This document shows, one piece after another, positions 1 to 13,800 of a DNA stretch of 64,000 nucleotides. The notes beneath the pieces are model-generated. The model saw nothing but the letters and a program-made list of their open reading frames with translations, was not told where the DNA came from and did not search any database. The DNA is taken from positions 2,170,001-2,234,000 of the forward strand of contig OX335650.1 in assembly GCA_946894095.1 (NCBI GenBank), written 5' to 3'. Both the position numbers and the translations under genes were made by a program. Within the stretch, counting starts at the first letter, position 1. Every line of letters begins with the position of its first letter. Source of the DNA: Incurvaria masculella (lineage: Eukaryota > Arthropoda > Insecta > Lepidoptera > Incurvariidae).

Positions 1-110
1 TGGACATAGCCTCTCCAATTTTTCTCCAGTCTTCCCGGCCCTCAGCGGTACGAAACCACTGCTTTTCGCCGACGCACTTGATCTCGTCGTCCCACCTGGC
101 GACCGTACTA
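1..110 (-). mobile_element. RTE-type LINE 3'-end fragment, cut by window edge
   Basis: The minus-strand coding end shared with 3417-3660 and 22364-22496 (cgtcgtcccacctggcgacc; ttctccagtcttcccggccc). It probably continues beyond the window start. Confidence 0.8.
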
Positions 111-1661
111 TAGTTTAAAACGTGGGTCAAGTGATGTTGTGAGATGTCTACCTTACGCCCTCTCCCGGTCTATTGCGCGTCACCTCCGTCAGTTTGCCAA
201 CAAATTGCATCCTCATGCGGCGTCGCACCCACGCTTGCACCCGACGCGTCGATGCGGACGGCGCTCCATTGAGCGCTCGGGACTCCTCGGGACCTATCCG
301 CGTCGGAGTCCCGCTTATTAAATGATTAAATTCCGGGTCCGCCGCATAATGCTCTCCGGGACGCGCCGTGAATAAGCGATGAGTGCCGCATGCATTAAGG
401 CCTGGCTTACACGACGCCAGCGAACTGGAGTCGACCGTGGACATTTAAGCTGATGGACTAGTAACGATTATAGTGAGCAACTATGTGTCTTTGTTGATTC
501 TTTCAAAAAAATCTTAACAAAATGCCCTTGAAAGAGATGACTTACAGCCATTGCTTCACAGCTTGCATTGTATCCTTTCGTCTTTCATTTCGAGTTTTCT
601 TCATACTTTAACAGTATATCGATCAAACTTGACTAAAAACCTTGTAGACAATACTTTTAATCAATTTATCAATTAGCTAACTAAAGTATCGGTTTAGTTT
701 GGGTCAATGTCACGAGGGTGTTGGCAATGGCAGTAACAATCCACGATAAAGACTTTCAGCCGATGTGGTGCAATTGAACAACAAACATCCACGCGTATCC
801 TCCAAATCCTATCATGTTAGTAGTATTAGTAGTTAGTAGGATTGTAAAGTTTTGTATCGTAATGGCCATGTAAGCATGAATTTTGGTAAAATGTTTGGCT
901 TCTCTTAGATCTATCAAGTTCGCTTTCCCGTTTATCCGGTAAGTGTAAACAAGGCTTTACTAACAAAGCTGGACGGCTATGTGGTCAGGGTTGTGATTTG
1001 TAATACCGGTGCATGAACACTCGGGCATAGTTGCATGCATTTCATTAGAGAGGTTGCATCGAGCGTGCCCCTTGTTTACACTAATAATGCATGGCAAATG
1101 TAATTTTTTGAAAAAAAACTTTTGAATGTTGGAAATTTAATTATTCGATATATTATTATTTATAATCTATTAAAGTGCAAACTGTGCTTTAATTTTTTTA
1201 CGTATTTTTTTCTAGTGTTTTTATTTCAGAATGTAGATAGGAATTCCTAATTCATCTAGTAATATTTACTTTTATGTACTAAGAAACAGTTCAATGTTGC
1301 AATGAAAATTCCCATGTCTAATTCGCTTCCGTGATTATCTTTATCTCTGCATTTACACTGCCTTTAAATGCTCCTATGCATTTAACTAGCGAATGGATAT
1401 ATTTCATTTTTATTCATGTAGTTAAGTCATTCAAACAGCCCCCCCTGTGTTTCTTTCGCTGCGAATTTTAGCTTTTTCATTCGTTTTGGTTTTACTATGT
1501 GTAAAGACCTTTGCTACACATTCAAGCATTTTATTCCTTTATCTTTTCATTTTTGATATAATCTTCGTAAGCGTGACGTTGTTCGGAATGGCCGACCGAG
1601 GCCGCGGCATCGTCGCACGCTGCCATGTCGCCAACAGTCACAGCATGGACGCGGTGCGCAG
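111..1661 (+). other. Sequence upstream of exon 1: no exon found
   Basis: 140-445 is a GC-richer patch with a 98-codon minus-strand frame (LNGAPSASTRRVQAWVRRRM) that I do not recognise; it may be retroelement. 446-1600 is AT-rich with nothing I can name. This is most likely an intron of the cadherin gene. Confidence 0.5.
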
Positions 1662-1814
1662 GTGCTGGCGGTGGACCCGGACGCCGGCGCCAACGGGACC
1701 ATCACCTACAGCATCAAGTCCGGCAAGGGGCGCGCCAAGTTCGCCATCCACCCCGACACCGGCGACATCACCGCAGCGCAGCCCCTAGCGCCAGGCAGCT
1801 TCTATGATCTTCAC
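1662..1814 (+). CDS. kug: Exon 1 of the window: part of a cadherin repeat
   Basis: Encodes residues 1-51 of the visible chain, starting VLAVDPDAGANGTITYSI, the standard central segment of a cadherin repeat, and ending FYDLH. The length is 153 nt, phase 0 at both ends. The acceptor is gcgcag with a poor pyrimidine tract and the donor is gttagt. The first half of this repeat must lie on an exon upstream of the window, because no matching exon is visible in 1-1661. Confidence 0.85.
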
Positions 1815-4800
1815 GTTAGTCACCTTTAAACACACTTTGTTATTAAGACACAGTATCATTTTAAACATCACTCTTCTCTCTTAACGTTTCACTCTCATTC
1901 CGAGAAGCTCCATTGGTTGACTCGTGCCCCTTGGCATGCATTTCTTTTTTTCTTTGAAGTTTGATGTGTGTAATTTTGAACAATTGTGACTACGGTGAAG
2001 AAACCCCACTCGGCGGTGTAAGTTGCAGTAGTTAGATGAAATAGCAACGGGCTCGCCAGTAATTCTGTGTAAGTCATCAAAAACATCATCGGCCAAATTT
2101 GGTAACCATAAATCAATCGATGAGGGTTTCTTGAGACCGTATATTCTGTTCTCGGGAGCCAGAATTGGTACCAGTAGTGATGATGTTACTCTCCCTCTCT
2201 CTCTCATCACTTGACGATTAATGTTTTCATGAAATACCGTTATGGGCGGATGTGCCGATATACCAAAGGTAATCAGAAGTGTCATACCCACCTCAATTCG
2301 CGAAACCACGCTCAGCGCGTTACCATACCAGCCGATTTGCGGACAAAACGTCCAGAAGTGCCAGAATCAATCCAGCCCCAAGTTGCCACGTAGTCGCTCA
2401 GCCCCGGTTCGCGTGTCGCGCAGGTGCGCGCGACTGACGGCGGCGTGCCGGCGCGCGCGGGCACGGCGCGCGTGAGCGTGCAGGTGGTGGCGGCGGCGGC
2501 GCGCTCGGCGCACGCGCCCAGCGTCGCGCCCGTGCCGCCGGTGGACGCGGCCGAGCTCGACCCGCCCGGCTACCAGCTCACCGTCGTGCAAGCCGCCGAC
2601 GAGGACGGCGACCAGCTCTGGTACGACATCGTCGGTGAGTACTGCCGTCGCGGCTTTGAGGTTAGCTGCCTTTCTCCCCCAGCCACCGTGGGCACGATCA
2701 GTCCCAAACGAGTTGCTGAGTCCAAATGTGAGACAAATACTTAAAATAGTGATATTTTGATCTCTTTTTTGATCAGTTTTGTTTTACTTATTTGTCTTCT
2801 CGTATGTTCACTGTTTTATCCACAGGCCTAGCATGCGGCTGCTAGTTCTATGATTTTATCGGTGTCTCTCGTTAGCAGCATGAGTGCATCATAAGCGCAT
2901 ACTTTACATCGTAAGCCACTTTATTTTTTCTGTCGAAACTCGTTCCTACTTTATTAGTTGTATTGGTCGTTTTTTTAAATTAAATCATGTATTTTTACAA
3001 CATCTGTGAGGAGGAACCTTAATTCTTACTCAACATTAATCTTTAGGTTAGCCTTAGGAGGCCCCGTTAGGGTAGGGTCTTTCATGAACCAAAAGCGATT
3101 GTTGATCCCATAATCGTTTGCGGTCCAGATGGCGACAGCGAACGCGACTTCTACATCGGCCGCGAGAACGGCAACATCATGCTGAGCCGCCGCCTCGTCT
3201 GGGAGCGCCGCAGCGGCTACAGCCTCAACGTCAGCGTGACGGACGGCTACCACGTCGTCTACACTGCTGTGAGTCGACGTGCATTTGCATTGGAACATGC
3301 CACATAACGTTTTCGTGTCCAATCCATAACAACTAAATTCCTCTAAGTATATGAACAACTACTAAAGTTGGAATTATGGTAAGCTATAATAAAAGTAATA
3401 ATTGTCAGAATGTCAATCAGTCAGCGTGTTTGCGTCCACTGCTGGGCATACGCCTCTCTCATTTTTCTCCAGTCCTCCCGGCCCTCAGTGGTATGGAACC
3501 ACGGCTTTCCGCCGCCGCAATTGATGTCGTCGTCCCACCTGGCGGGTGGTCTTCCCACACTCGGTTTTCCTGTCCACGGCTGCCAGTGCAGGACACGGTT
3601 ACTCCACGGTCGTCGTCTCTTTGGCTGATGTGACCAGCTCACTGCCATTTGAGCTTAGCCACCCGGTATCCAATATCGACTACTTTGGTACGTCGGCGGA
3701 ATTGCCTCTTCACGCACCATATCCCGTAGCGATATTCCCAGCATGGCTCGCTCCATTACTCGCTTGGCAACTTTCAACCTTTGGAATTGTTAGAATACAT
3801 ATTAAAATATGACATACGTGACTCTCGCCCCTCCAGGTGAACGTGTCGGTGATCAACGACGTGAACGAGCAGCGGCCGCGGTTCACCAAGCCGCTGTACT
3901 CGGTGGAGGTGTCGGAGAGTTGGCGCGTGGACGAGCCGCTGGCGACGCTGCGCGCTCGCGGCGCCGGCCAGCTCGTGTACGGGCTGCACTGCGCGCGCAG
4001 CCCGCACTCCACCGACCTGTTCCGCGTCGACTCGCTCACCGGCACCATCACGCTCAAGGCGCCCTTGGATAGGTGAGAGTCACCAGCTCTGTGTCGAACA
4101 GACTGCTAGCGGGTCCGGCTTTAAATCGGCGTGATGTTATCTGCAGGTATTTATGATTTAGTCAGTAGCGCAATTAGTTATCAAAACATTATGGTTTGTG
4201 CTCTAAACAAACTTTAGTTAGTTGATTTGTGTAAGATAGATACTTATTATTTTTTAACAGAATATTTTTACTTGAGTAGTTTAAAATGTTTAACGAAAAA
4301 CGATCGTATCGACCAGGACTTATGAAAGCTTTGCAGAATTGTAGGTAAATATTTAAATAAGTTTTATATTTTTCGGGATATTATTAAACTTTTGGTGTCA
4401 ATGTCGGTCGGTAGCGGTAGTAAACGTCGTAAATTTCTGAGATTCCACTTAGATTTGCTGGCGTCACCAAAATCTCATGTGACATCAGAGCCCTTGGTCT
4501 GAATTCTCACCTAAATTGGCGTTTACGCCAAACCGATCGTCTAGCGCAGAACTGGTCTAACGTTTTCAAATGTATGGAGAATTAGAAAGCGCGCGCAGCG
4601 GGCTCTATGCGAAACTAACATTTGCAATTATGAGAATGATTTGACAGCTTACGTGTCGTCCTCATCAGTATGATAGCATAGGATCTAAATTCTGTCGAAT
4701 TCTGCTGTAACGACGTGAATATACAAGAAGGCTATGATCGGAGCTATCAATGGTTGCACCAAACGTCAATTTATTCAAGGAATCATTCGCAAATTTAGCA

Positions 4801-7800
4801 CGACAAAATAAATATGATTTTCCTTCGAGTAGGTTATCTTTTGACAAGTTTTTATCTTCTTTTAAACAAACAAACACAGGGTAGCTTTAACTACAATGTC
4901 AAAGATTCCCTATGCAATCTGGATCATATCGATGTTGAAAAATAGGTGAAACATAATGAACTTTCGCCCGTATGGCTCGCGATGTTTTTTTCTGGCCCTT
5001 CTAATCTACATCAAACATTTGTAATGTGTGCCGTATGAGTAACGGCGATTGCGAGAAACGGAAGGTGTGATGCCATCGCTGATAAGGCACGCGCCTGCCT
5101 GGAGCGCGGCGAGCGAGCAGTAAACATGGCGGACGAGGGCGAACCGCTCACGGTCACGGATTAGGAATGCGAGGTGACACGTCCACACGAAGCGAAGCCC
5201 GGCTCTAGTGCAACCTCCGGTCAATAAAGAACGAATAGCCTGCTCATATGAGGTTTGTTTATTTATCACCACTGCACTCGGGTTTGATATATTTAATCAT
5301 TAGCCAGTTTAACAATCACAGCGAAGAAGAACTGGCAAGGAACATCGTCCACTTCTCTTTTTGGAAAGGTTTTCTTAGGCGCTTGCATCTATGGGAAGTT
5401 TGCTACAAAAACAAATATCTGTATGTTCTCATTTGTCTTCTGTTTTATGTATTGTAATATACTCTTTACAGATACATGGGTCTTTGTAGATAACTGGGAC
5501 CTATCGTGGGACATTGTCTTTGTTTTGAAAGGTTTCAAAACTGAGTTAGGTTGACAGCGGTGTGTGCGCGCAGGGAGACGATGGCAGAGCACCTGCTGAC
5601 GGTGTGGGTGCGCGACTGTGAGACAGAACGTAGAAGTGCTGGATGGTGATGCAAGTTAGCATTTAGGTTGATTCGAGTTAGGTTGACAGCGGCGTGTGCG
5701 CGCAGGGAGACGATGGCGGAGCACCTGCTGACGGTGTGGGTGCGCGACTGTGAGACAGAACGTAGAAGTGCTGGATGGTGATGCAAGTTAGCATTTAGGT
5801 TGATTCGAGTTAGGTTGACAGCGGCGTGTGCGCGCAGGGAGACGATGGCGGAGCACCTGCTGACGGTGTGTGTGCGCGACTGTGAGACAGAACGTAGAAG
5901 TGCTGGATGGTGATGCGAGTTAGTTTGACAGCGGTGTGTGCGCGCAGGGAGACGATGGCGGAGCACCTCCTGACGGTGTGGGTGCGCGACTGTGAGACAG
6001 AACGTAGAAGTGCTGGATGGTGATGCAAGTTAGCATTTAGGTTGATTCGAGTTAGGTTGACAGCGGCGTGTGTGCGCAGGGAGACGATGGCGGAGCACCT
6101 GCTGACGGTGTGTGTGCGCGACTGTGAGACAGAACGTAGAAGTGCTGGATGGTGATGCGAGTTAGTTTGACAGCGGTGTGTGCGCGCAGGGAGACGATGG
6201 CGGAGCACCTGCTGACGGTGTGGGTGCGCGACGTGGCGCTGCGGTCGCGGCGCGACTACGCGCGCGTGCTGGTGCGCGTGCACGACGCGGACGACCACGC
6301 GCCGGAGTGGGGCCGGCGGCTCGCGCAGGCGCGGCTTTGGCGGCACGCGCCCGTCGGCGCCGTCGTCGCTCGCCTCCGCGCCACCGACAGGGACACGGGT
6401 AAATATATCTCCGCTTTCAGGAGCGAACACGCTGACGGAATTCAAGGAATTCAGCAATTAGCCACAGTTCTTTCTGTCTTGCAGATTTTTAAAATGGACA
6501 TAAGTGAAGTTGATTTACGTAAAGCACATCTTTTTTACAACGGTAGACAGGTTCACATTCCTTATATTCTGCCTGGGTTTTTGCTCATAAAAGCCGTGTA
6601 ATACACTCGTTTTGTCATTAATCTTGGCGTACTGAAGACCTCACTCATATAGGGTGTATTATGGCTATAGGTCATTAAGCAAACCAGTGATGCCTCGACT
6701 TATTTGGAGCCTAAAATACCTTCTTTAGGGAGTTATTAATACAATTTGTTTTACCGTTGCCGCTCTGTGTGCTGTCGACGCCACCGCTCTTTTCACCACC
6801 GCCGCCACGCCCCTACTGAGTGGATTGGTCCGTTCACACAGGAGCATTTCGTTTATGTAGTGTTTTTATTTAGTTTAGCATGGAAAAAACTGGTCAAGTG
6901 CGAGTCGGATTCGCACACGAAGGGTTTCGTACCATCGTAAAAGATTTAACACCAAAAAATTACCTTTTTTGTATACTTTATTTTTTTTTATTATTTAATT
7001 TTACCTAATCGTTGTTATAGCGGCAAAATAAATACACACACTGTGATAATTTCAACTGCCTACCTATTACGGTTCATGAGATACAGCCCTGTGACAGACG
7101 GACGGATGGACGGACGGACAGCGAAGGCTTAGTAATAGGGCTCCGTTGGCACCCTTTGGGTACGGAACCCTAAAAAAGTTTACTGTAGAACACAATGTCA
7201 TCTAGCATTTTTCTCCAAAAACGCCAAGGAGTACCCGGTTGGCTTTATGACCAATAGCCATAATAGTTCCTGTATAAAACGCCTGTATGACGAGCGTTGC
7301 TCGGGCGCAGATGAGAACGCGCGCATCGTGTACTCGATCACGGGCGGCAACGCTTGGCGCGGTGAGCGTAGCGCGCCCGCTCGCCGCGCCCGAGTACACG
7401 CTGCAGGTGTATAAAACGTATATATAATAAGAATAGGATAGGATCACCGACATTTTGAATGTCAAACTGCTAAAACCCTCACTTCACTTCACAAATTTCA
7501 GTACTTTGCCGCGGTGTTGCCGCGTACTTTCCCTCGCGAATTGGAGTGAAGTTAGTCACGAGCCCTGTCCTATTCTTATTTGAATCGCGTTGTACGATGA
7601 ATGTTGCTCGCGCGCAGGCGAGAACGCGCGCATCGTGTACTCGATCACGGGCGGCAACGTCGGCGGCGCGTTCGCCGTGGACGCGGCGCTCGGCGCGGTG
7701 AGCGTGGCGCGCCCGCTCGCCGCGCCCGAGTACACGCTGCAGGTGCGCGCCGCCAACCCCGGCCCGCGCCCGCTCTCCGCGACGCTGCCGCTGCACATCA

Positions 7801-10800
7801 CGCTCACCGACCCGGACAACCGCCCGCCCAGGTCAGTGCCGCGTCGCGCGTCCTAAAATTAAAATAAAAAGATGCGACTTCGAACACTCAGGCTGAGATA
7901 AATAGTCGTCACCGAAACTAATGCTAACGCAAAGTAGTACTTGTACAATTGGCATTGCTTTGAGATTTCGTCCATACAAAATGTGTCAAAGTGACGTCAC
8001 AAAGTACTACTTTCCGTTAGTCTTAGTTTTTGTTACGACTATTTATCCCAGCCTAAGAGGTGTAAAATAATATTAATGTTGATTCGCATCATTGCGTACC
8101 TAGTAGGAAAAAAATATTATTTAATACCTCTTAGTATTTCAAATCGGTTCAATATATTTTCTTTTCACTCTTTTAGTATTTCCCACACTTAGCAGTGGTA
8201 TTCTTTCATTAAATTTACGAAATGACCATGCCTGAGACTTACCCTACTGATGAAAAAGAGAATTATTCTAATCGGTTGACATTTTGCGGAGATATCAAGT
8301 AACATACACACAAAAAAATATACAGGCGAATTAAGAACCTTCTCCTTTTTTGAAGTCGGTTGAAAAGTATAGTGCATTTGTTTGTTGCTGTGCAGGTTGG
8401 CATGCTAAGTCTAAAGAAACTTCGTTTCAACTAAAAAGAATGATGTTTCCCATGTGTTGCTCACCGAATGTGTTCGCACAGTTTCGTGGTTACGGAGAGC
8501 ACGGCCGAAATCTACGAGAACGAGCCGGCAGGCACGCTGGTGGCGCACCCGGAGGTCGTCAGCTCGTCGTCGGTGTGGTTCGAGCTGGTGGAGGGCAACA
8601 CTGATGGCGCGTTCGACGTCAACCCCGCGGCCGGGGTTCTGCTCACCAAGTATCCGCTCGACTACGAGACGCGACAGTTTTACAACCTCACTGTGCTGGC
8701 AACCAATATGGTATGGCTCTTCAATTGAACCCATATCATACTATACTGGTGTCATTTAAAAATTGGGGGTTGAAAATGTTTGCTTGTATCCCTGTAAAAA
8801 TTGACATTTTTTTAAAAATATCTTACATTTTTTTCCTAATAGTCTAGTAGCATAAGTAATGTAAGTACAAACCATCATAGATATTCCTACTTTTTAATGA
8901 CCTGGATTGTCCATTCAATATATTTGCTTGATTTACCGTTACAATTTACTTAAGATATGTATAGGTAAACTTGCGTTTTTCAAGCATGATGCTGTTAATT
9001 ATACAACCAAAACAACACTGTCCTAAATGATTACCTCAGATAATTCTGACAATGTTAGGAATGAGGATGAATAATGTTGGACATTAACGGATTTTTTTCT
9101 CTAGACACTGTAGATATTCTAATTCTGTTTACTGACAAGAGTCGCATAATCCACATTGTGTCGATGGCAGGGCGGCGCAAGTGCGAAATCCTTGGTCTCC
9201 GTTCACGTCCTCGACCGCAACGAGCACGCACCCGTGTTCCTCCAAGCATCCTACCACGGCCGGGTGGCCGAGGCATTGCCCCCGAGGTCTCTCGTACGCC
9301 ACGATGCGAACGTACCGCTCGTCCTCACTACGCGAGACGACGATTCCGATGCGAACGCACTCAGAAGCTTCGAAATTCTGGACGCTGAAGCGGCCAGACT
9401 TTTTAGCATCGATCCCACAACCGGTGCGGTCAGCACGCGAATGGAACTTGACTACGAGACTATACCTACGTTCCAGTTCAATGTCAAGGTTTGTAGTTAA
9501 CTTGGATTAATCATAACAATTGGTGATTTGTTAAAGATTTTTTTGTAAACGTTATAATAATGATTTGTTATCTCCCTAGGTGATCGACATGGGTACACCT
9601 AGATTGACTTCTGAAACCACTGCAAAAGTCCTGATTGACGTAATAGACGTTAATGATTGTCCTCCAAAATTCGAAAATGCTGTATACAATGCGACTCTTC
9701 TTCTTCCAACATACAAAGGGGTCGCCGTTATAACATTGACAGCTGAAGATCCAGACTCGCTCGAAAACCAAACCATCAAATATGATGTTATTGATGGAGA
9801 TAAAGATCACGTGTTTGTTATCGATCCTCTTAATGGTGTATTGACTGTGAATAAACCTGAGAATCTCGGAGATTCATACAAGCTCCACGTGCGAGCGTCC
9901 GACGGGATCTACTCTGGCACAACCAAGGTTAAAATAAGAGTCAGGGATTCTCAAAACTCCGGTCTTGTCTTCCAAAAGTCCCAGTACTCGGGCTCGGTTG
10001 TGGAGAATTCTACTAAAGTAGTGACCGTGGCAGTGCTCAATGTTCTCGGTAGCGCTTTAAACGAGCACGTCGAGTTCAGAATCCTAAACCCGAGTGACCT
10101 GTTCACGGTGGGGCTTACATCTGGCGCCGTCAGGACATCAGGTATCCGCTTTGACAGGGAACTCCGTGACGAGTACATCCTTATCGTTGAAGCGCGGAGC
10201 GTCACCGCCAGTCTCCTCGACGATGAGGAGACGGTTCGCGTGGCGCACACCCGCGTCGCCGTCACCGTCACCGACATCAACGACAACTGTCCCGTGTTCG
10301 TGAACTTGCCTTACTACGCCGCGGTGTCGGTGGACGAGGGAAAAGGCAAAGTCATTGCTCGTGTTCATGCCATCGACCTAGATGCCGGCGAGAATGGGGA
10401 GGTCCGCTACGAGATGAAGCGCGGACACGGAGAACTGTTCAAGGTGGACCGCAAGTCCGGGGAGATCTCGCTAAAGCAGAGCTTGGAGGGACACAACAAG
10501 GATTATCAACTTGTCATTGGCGCTTATGACGGAGGTAAGCCAAAAAAACTCTCTTTATATTATGTTTATAATTAACTGGTTGCAGCATTCATTATCTCCA
10601 ATATTATATTGTTTTCGGTTGCTTATGAACTTTTTTGTTTGTATTTAATCCAGTTTTGCATAGTCCTAAGCTTTAGACTCATCTTTGCTCATCTGCTAAA
10701 AACATAAGTCTTTCATAATCTAACGGAGTTAATGTGGCGGTAGGTGTGACAGCATGTGGTAGCGAGGCGACGGTGCAAGTACGTGTGGTGGACCGCTCGC

Positions 10801-13800
10801 AGCCGATGTTCTCTCAGCAGTTCTACTCATTCCTCGTGCCGGAAGATGTCGACCTGCAGACGGCCCTGGGCCCTCCACTCCAGGCCACATCCCCTCTGCA
10901 GCGCCAGCTCATATACACTATTGTCAAGGGCAATGAGCTCGAAGAGTTCGAGCTGGATTTCAACACAGGTATGTGATATGATTGATACTCATACAAAAGG
11001 GCTTATGGTGGTGGGCGGAGTATTTTGTCTTTTTATTTTTTAAGGGACTATTATATTTTAATATGAAGACTTTCTTGATATATGTAGGATCTGGTTTGTA
11101 TATTGATAATTAATACGTTATCGGAGAGGCATGGGGCGGAATGGTACTTTGTTAAAAAAAATCACTGAAATTCAAGTACATAGGTATTCATGTAAATGAA
11201 AGGCTTTTAACATTGGGAACATAACAGAATCGAAATACCAATCAAGAACCAGAAAAAATCTTGGAAATTTAATTGGTCCCTTGGGTTGAATCTTTATCCT
11301 ATGTTTATTCTCTTCTCTCTGTGTATAGTGTTCACTCAGCCTCCCAGAAGTTTCTGAATCTAGTGTGACGTCCTATGGCACTAACTTTGTTATTTTGTGT
11401 TGGTCCCGCAGCGCCTGACAGAGGCAATGGTCCTTGTGAGTATTCACTTCAACAATTCTCTGTGTCTTGGTTGGTTTCCTTTGCTTTCCCTTCATCTTCC
11501 GATCGTATCATCTTTGCACCACCGCGTCGTTCATTCAACACAACCATTGGTTTAGCTCCGGCTTCCACTTCATTGTTTGTATTAACTGTGGGTGTTGTAT
11601 GCATTTTTATTTCATTCCAGCTTTGTATATTGTGCTCTAACAAAGTTATATTGGTGTCGAGGCGAGTGTGACTGCTGATAAAGATTTTGTGGGCTTGCAT
11701 TTACGTTCTTAACCATTCTAGATTCGCGTTTTGTGGTTCCTTTTATATGTTTGTTAAAAGACACAAGATATTTCAGTTGATTTATGTTTATTATTTACTC
11801 ATGTGGCATGTTCAGAGATCAGCATTATTAAATCTACATACACACATAATATCATCACATGGGTTTTCCGGAGGAAAAAGCAGGCATGGCGGAGCGCTAT
11901 AGAGAATGATATCATTATTCACCTTCCGCATCTTCTGCACATAGACATATCCTCATATACCCTTTTGTCAATGTACCCGACCAGTACAAAGAACTTTATT
12001 TCTTAATGCTATCATATGATATCATGTCACTACACCACATATTGATTGATGACTATTGCAGTGGTTTGTGATTTTACTTACATTTTTATCAATGTTTAAG
12101 ATACTGTATTTGAATAGCAAACACAATCTAATGTAAATTTTATAAACATTTATAACGTCCTTGGGGATTGGATTCCAAACAGGTGATTTAAAGGGGTGCC
12201 TTGAAGGTAAATACATAAAAATGGTTCCTCGGGATGTATATGCTATTGTACCACATATGTACTTGGGACATTCACTTGGATGTAATGAATATGGATGTAA
12301 TTAATATTTTTTGACGTAAGCAGTATTATTGACATAAGTGGAATGTGCTGACAGTAAATACATTTACAGTAGAGTTGAAATCCCCAATTTACTTTATTTA
12401 TTCAGCTTAATGATCATCGTCAATGTTTATAATGTTTGATTGCTTAGCATGAAAAGAGCAAAGCATGCATTATGTCTTTGCCTCACATTGTGGGCATTGA
12501 TAAAACGTTTATGCGGTGCATAGCTAAGTGGGTAATGGGCCTTGGGATCTTAGATGAAAAAGAATAATATTTAAATATTTAAATATTTAAATATTAGATG
12601 AAAAAGAATGGATACGGTACCTCCATACTGATAATAGTTCAAAAGCGTTCCTATTTTAAAAAAAACTCACACACCTATACTTTTACATGCACACCAAACT
12701 CTAATACGTAAAGGGAAAAGAGCAGGACAAAGGTATAAGGAAATGCATCATGCGAAAAAGTGACAAATAGATTCATCTAATCGCGGAAGAAGGAAATGAG
12801 ACAACAATTTCCTTAAATTGAATTAGTTATAGCGTGAGAAAAAGGGATGGTGACATTTGTGACGTCTGGTCGTAGATATAGTGCAAAATTCATCCTAATC
12901 CATCATGACACATCAACGATGCGCGCATGCTAAGCCCTTTGACCAGAATGGCGCGTCAAAACTAAATGAAAAATGAAAGTGAAAACGGCAGGGTTGCCAA
13001 AAATGATCACAAAAATAAATAACAATAGATTGTATTGTACATTAAAATATTAAGGTGCCTATTCATAGTTTATTCATATATTCATACAGTTCAGCAAAAT
13101 CGAACTACGAGTTATCTTAGGCAGAAGATCAGCCTAGCCATTCAGCGGGGGAACGCGGCCTCCGTCATCGGCACGTTGCCAATTGCGCCGATGATTGAGG
13201 AATATTTTAATCTTTAGTTGTGTTTTATTCCTTTTTCTGTATTAATTAATTTATAATAATATAAAAAAAATACAAACAATAATTTATACATACTATAAAT
13301 TAAAAAAATGTTACCGTTTCTTTTATGACTATTTTCAGAGAATCCAAAGTTTCTCATAGATGACAAGAGGTTCCTATTTAGTGCTAGTGGTCAGAACAAG
13401 TAGTACCATGATTGTATAGTTAACAAGGCATCAAATAATCTTTTCGCGAATTTGCAAGCGGGAAAATGAAAAAAATATGAATGGATTCATTCTTTAACCC
13501 ATCGTTTTTCTGAGTAAAAATCATCGATATTAAGGATAAATTAATAACGTCAAATATACACAATTTGTAAATATTTAAATCATAAAATAAAATAAACACA
13601 AAGAGGGAATCATTAATGTATTGCAAGTATGGGTCAAACATTGCAAAACTAATAACATTGATTATTCTTGAATAGTCCATGTTTGCATTTTATGCATTTA
13701 AAAATTTCGTTCAATGCGTTTTAGATGCTAAAAAATAGTCCAAATAATAGTCAGTACAGTGTTATGTAAAACCTGTTGATGATTATTGCCGTTTGCTGTA

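Noticed and set aside
148..444. 98-codon minus-strand frame
   Set aside because: I could not place it in any family. It might be retroelement; not enough to call a gene.
5535..6457. Long minus-strand frames across the exon-5 array (histidine/arginine/serine-rich repeats)
   Set aside because: They are the reverse strand of the tandem exon copies; the repetitive protein only mirrors the DNA repeat and has no gene context.
7311..7360. The exon-6 twin as a mutually exclusive exon
   Set aside because: The 29-nt internal loss shifts the frame, so it cannot replace exon 6.
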